Shown here: positions 13,128 to 15,695 of the stretch, in pieces | Numbering within the stretch: position 1 is the first letter of the stretch | How the letters are laid out: each line of letters opens with the position of its first letter | The notes under the pieces: model-generated | What the model saw: only the letters and a program-made list of their open reading frames with translations | What the model was told of the DNA's origin: nothing | The model's database searches: none | DNA from: Pelagibacteraceae bacterium BACL5 MAG-120820-bin39 | Lineage (GTDB): Bacteria > Pseudomonadota > Alphaproteobacteria > Pelagibacterales > Pelagibacteraceae | DNA length: 15,695 bases | Assembly (NCBI GenBank): GCA_001438335.1 | Contig: LIBV01000012.1 | Coordinates: 1 to 15,695 of the forward strand | Reading direction: 5' to 3' | Translations under genes and position numbers: made by a program

Positions 13128-13884
13128 TTATCATGCTTTCAAAGCGATCTATCTTCATGAGATGGATCGATTTAGACGTACTTTGATGCAATCGTTATTA
13201 TCTCCAGTATTATCAACTTCACTATATTTTATAGTTTTTGGTTCTGTCATTGGCAATTATGTTGAGAATATTGATGGGATTAGTTATGGCTCTTATATCG
13301 TACCAGGTCTTTTGATGTTAACTTTGTTAACTCAGTCTATTAGTAATACTTCCTTTGGAATTTTTTTTCCAAAATTTAATGGAACAATTTATGAAATACT
13401 AGCAGCACCTATTTCAACATTTGAAGTAGTTTTGGCATTTGTTGGTTCTGGAGCAACTAAAACTTTAATTGTTGGGGTCGTGATTTTTATCACTTCTTTA
13501 TTTTTTGTGGAAGTTAAAGTTATGCATCCAATATTAATGGTTTTTCTTCTTGTCTTGGTTGCTTTTACATTTGCATTGTTTGGTTTTTTAATTGGATTGA
13601 TGAGTTCTAATTTTGAACAAATGTCCATTATTCCAACTCTGGTGATTACACCAATGGTCTTTCTAGGAGGAAGTTTGTATTCCCTAGATATGTTGCCTCC
13701 ATTCTGGCAAACTGTTACTTATTTCAATCCAGTGGTTTACTTAATAAATGGCTTAAGATTTGCCTTTTATGGGGTATCCGACTTTAATATCTGGATTAGT
13801 ATAAGTTCAATGGTCATATTTCTAGTTATCTGCGTGACCGTTGTAACTATACTCCTTAAAAAAGGTTATAATATAAAATCTTAA
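13117..13884 (+). CDS. ABC-2-type transporter permease
   Basis: A 255-aa membrane protein with six hydrophobic segments (about residues 23-45, 55-80, 102-130, 137-162, 168-188 and 225-248). It has the ABC-2 permease signature near the C-terminal end: YSLDMLPPFWQTVTYFNPV followed by YLINGLRFAFYG. It resembles YadH/NodJ-type exporters of lipids, polysaccharide units or drugs and acts as a homodimer or with a partner, powered by the ATPase encoded upstream. A strong ribosome binding site confirms the start. Its stop codon overlaps the stop of the convergent methyltransferase gene in the shared bases TTAA. Confidence 0.9.
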   Translation: MKFNYHAFKAIYLHEMDRFRRTLMQSLLSPVLSTSLYFIVFGSVIGNYVENIDGISYGSYIVPGLLMLTLLTQSISNTSFGIFFPKFNGTIYEILAAPISTFEVVLAFVGSGATKTLIVGVVIFITSLFFVEVKVMHPILMVFLLVLVAFTFALFGFLIGLMSSNFEQMSIIPTLVITPMVFLGGSLYSLDMLPPFWQTVTYFNPVVYLINGLRFAFYGVSDFNIWISISSMVIFLVICVTVVTILLKKGYNIKS

Positions 13885-15020
13885 GAAGATGCGATTGTTT
13901 TTTTAGGATCGTAAAAAGGTTTGTCAACTATCCTACACTTAATTTTGGTTTCACCATTATCTACCATAAACTCATTATCAATATCAGAATGCTCAATAGC
14001 AACCATTGCTAAAGCAATATTTTTCTTAAGTCTTGGAGAATAAACAGCTGATGTGACTTTACCAATTACATCTTCATTTTTATAAATTTTCCAAAAAGTT
14101 GTATTTGGCGATTGAAGAGGATCACAATTTAATTCTACTCCAACTTGTTTTCTTTTTATCCCATCAGCTTTAATTTTCTTTAAAGTTTCTTTACCAATAA
14201 AATTGATATCATTATCTAGATTTACTAAACGATCAAATCCAAGTTCAAATGGATTTGTATTGATATCAGCATCTGCATGGTATGACAACATTCCACCTTC
14301 GATCCTCCTGATAGTTGAAGTGTGACCTGGAGCTAAACCATGTTCTTTACCAGTTGTCATTATCTTTTCATACAGTTCATTACCTTTACTACCATCTCTT
14401 AAATATAATTCGTAACCTAATTCACTAGACCAACCAGTTCTTGAAACAATTAATGGTATTCCATCCAAATCATATTCTCTTAACCAATAATATTTTAAAG
14501 ATTTAATATCTTCACCAAAAAGCTTAACCATTATTTCTAAAGAAGTTGGACCCTGTAATTGGAGAGGAGAAACATCAGGTTCTTGAATTTTAACATTTAA
14601 ACCAGAGTTAATAGCAACTCCTTGTGCCCATAAAAGTATATCGCTATCTGCTAACGATAGCCAAAAATGATTTTCAGCTAATCTTAATAAGACAGGATCA
14701 TTTAATATTCCACCTTCGTTATTAACAATTAAAACATATTTGCATTGTCCTATAGATAATTTTGAAAGATCTCTTGGAGTTAATAGTTGTACAAATTTAA
14801 ATGCATCAGGACCTGTTATTTCAACTTGTCGCTCAACTGCTACATCACAAAGAATTGATTTTTCAATTAAATTCCAAAAATTTTGTTCAGGACTGCCAAA
14901 GTCTCGAGGAATATACATATGATTGTATACTGAAAATCCTGTTGCACCCCATTTTACTGTAGAGTCAAAATAGGGAGATTTTCTTATCTGCGTTCCAAAA
15001 CCAAAGTTTTTATTACTCAT
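13881..15020 (-). CDS. GcvT-family tetrahydrofolate-dependent methyltransferase, DmdA-like
   Basis: A 379-aa protein of the glycine-cleavage T / DMSP demethylase superfamily, close to the length of DmdA (about 370). Segments that look DmdA-like include SVYNHMYIP (30-38), VERQVEITGPDA (62-73), LTPRDLSKLSIGQCKY (80-95), NDPVLL (107-112), LADSD (123-127), LQGPTS (155-160), RTGWSSELGYELY (194-206) and IRRIEGGMLSYHAD (237-250). Such enzymes pass a methyl or methylene group from a substrate (DMSP, dimethylglycine, aminomethyl-lipoate) to tetrahydrofolate. No glycine-cleavage partner genes are adjacent, so a free-substrate demethylase is more likely than GcvT itself. DmdA proper and DmdA-like paralogues cannot be separated by eye, so no symbol is given. 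Confidence 0.82.
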   Translation of the reverse strand: MSNKNFGFGTQIRKSPYFDSTVKWGATGFSVYNHMYIPRDFGSPEQNFWNLIEKSILCDVAVERQVEITGPDAFKFVQLLTPRDLSKLSIGQCKYVLIVNNEGGILNDPVLLRLAENHFWLSLADSDILLWAQGVAINSGLNVKIQEPDVSPLQLQGPTSLEIMVKLFGEDIKSLKYYWLREYDLDGIPLIVSRTGWSSELGYELYLRDGSKGNELYEKIMTTGKEHGLAPGHTSTIRRIEGGMLSYHADADINTNPFELGFDRLVNLDNDINFIGKETLKKIKADGIKRKQVGVELNCDPLQSPNTTFWKIYKNEDVIGKVTSAVYSPRLKKNIALAMVAIEHSDIDNEFMVDNGETKIKCRIVDKPFYDPKKTIASS

Positions 15021-15063
15021 AATTAGTTTCGATAACAGATATAAAAAATTTTACAAAGAATTT

Positions 15064-15108
15064 ATAAGTTACAGATGAATTAAGGAGCATAATTCACCTG
15101 TAACTTAT
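15064..15108 (-). terminator. 19-bp hairpin downstream of isocitrate lyase
   Basis: Bases 15064-15082 and 15090-15108 are inverted repeats around a 7-nt loop. In a minus-strand transcript all 19 positions pair, one as G-U; in a plus-strand transcript that position is an A-C mismatch. The structure therefore fits RNA from the isocitrate lyase gene, whose stop lies 14 nt upstream of it. The downstream bases are AT-rich but not a clean U run, so it may be a terminator or a 3'-end stabilising stem. It also separates this transcript from the next gene on the same strand. Confidence 0.6.
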
Positions 15109-15121
15109 TAGAGAGAGAGAC

Positions 15122-15695
15122 TTAAAATTGTTCTGATTCTGTTGATCCAGCCATTGCCGTTGTGGAGCTTTTTCCTGAACTTATTGTGTTTGAAATAGCA
15201 TCAAAGTAAGATGTACCAACCTCTCTTTGATGTTTAACACTTGTATATCCATCTTTTTCTCTTGCAAATTCAAGCTGTTGAATTTTAGAATAAGCAGACA
15301 TACCTTCTTTTTTATATTTTTCAGCCAGTTCAAATATTGCAATGTTTTGTGTATGAAATCCAGCAAGGGTAATAAATTGAAATTTATAACCCATTTTACC
15401 TATTTCTTGTTGAAATGAGGCAATTTCATCATCTGATAAATGTTTTTTCCAATTAAATGATGGAGAGCAATTATATGCCAAAAGTTTTCCAGGAAACTTT
15501 TCATGGATTGCATCAGCAAATCTTTTAGCTTCTGCTAAATTAGGAGTAGCAGTTTCACACCAAATTAAATCAGAATATGGTGCATAGGCAAGTCCTCTAG
15601 AAATTGCTTGCTCTATACCATGTTTAACATAAAAAAATCCTTCTTGGGATCTTTCACCAGTTAAAAAGGGTTTATCATTTTCATCAAAATCATTT
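15122..15695 (-). CDS. aceA: isocitrate lyase, C-terminal 190 residues (5' truncated by window edge)
   Basis: The frame stays open to the right edge, so the N-terminal half lies outside the window. The fragment has KPFLTGERS, EQAISRGLAYAPYSDLIWCET, the substrate-binding NCSPSFNW and KFQFITLAGFH, then the family tail KDGYTSVKHQREVGTSYFD, ending in STESEQF. These match bacterial isocitrate lyase (434 aa in E. coli) closely up to the C-terminus, so the gene looks intact. The enzyme cleaves isocitrate to glyoxylate and succinate in the cytosolic glyoxylate bypass. The catalytic Cys loop (KKCGH) would be upstream, outside the window. A strong hairpin follows the stop codon. Confidence 0.95.
   Translation of the reverse strand, partial: NDFDENDKPFLTGERSQEGFFYVKHGIEQAISRGLAYAPYSDLIWCETATPNLAEAKRFADAIHEKFPGKLLAYNCSPSFNWKKHLSDDEIASFQQEIGKMGYKFQFITLAGFHTQNIAIFELAEKYKKEGMSAYSKIQQLEFAREKDGYTSVKHQREVGTSYFDAISNTISSGKSSTTAMAGSTESEQF

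Noticed and set aside
15227..15418. Open frames opposite isocitrate lyase and in other alternate frames of known genes
   Set aside because: They overlap clear coding sequences, have no family features, and reflect AT-rich codon bias on the opposite strand.

Overview
The window is AT-rich, densely packed bacterial DNA with very short or absent intergenic gaps. It reads like a streamlined marine alphaproteobacterium of the SAR11/Pelagibacterales type. The main support is gene content: a TPP riboswitch placed directly on a Na+:solute symporter gene (the arrangement described for the proposed HMP transporter ThiV of Pelagibacter), a DmdA-like GcvT-family methyltransferase and isocitrate lyase. 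The taxonomic call is inference; no marker gene is present. No rRNA, tRNA, CRISPR array, insertion sequence or phage gene was seen.

Layout. (1) 1-1043, plus strand: the 3' tail of a membrane protein, then a tartronate-semialdehyde-reductase-like dehydrogenase. (2) 1292-2186, plus: an exported pentapeptide-repeat protein, a 96-aa hypothetical protein and a 29-aa single-span microprotein, tightly spaced. (3) 2212-5713, plus: a compact cassette of flavoprotein monooxygenase, RidA-family protein, DUF1028 protein and ArgE-like M20 deacylase, with gaps or overlaps of 1 nt, -4 nt and 4 nt. It looks like an uncharacterised catabolic pathway for a nitrogen-containing (amide or amine) compound. (4) 5819-7334: a TPP riboswitch and the symporter it controls. 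(5) 7360-10441, plus: a radical SAM protein, a TVP38/TMEM64 membrane protein, a 50-aa overlapping ORF and a two-domain protein that fuses a TIGR04283-like GT2 to a TIGR04282/DUF2064-like domain. The last two domain families are named after arsenosugar biosynthesis. (6) 10442-12094, minus: a two-gene unit of a dienelactone-hydrolase-family protein with a Tat-like signal, then a sterol-desaturase-family di-iron enzyme. (7) 12192-13884, plus: an ABC-2 exporter (ATPase and permease), divergent from region 6 with overlapping predicted promoters. (8) 13881-15695, minus: the DmdA-like methyltransferase, then the 3' part of isocitrate lyase, with a strong 19-bp hairpin between them.

How it fits together. 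Several genes fit one-carbon, glyoxylate and osmolyte metabolism (tartronate semialdehyde reductase-like enzyme, GcvT/DmdA-like enzyme, isocitrate lyase). The vitamin-precursor importer is under TPP control. The two gene sets most worth following up are the monooxygenase-RidA-DUF1028-M20 cassette and the radical SAM-TVP38-GT fusion cluster; neither has a function that can be read with certainty from sequence alone.
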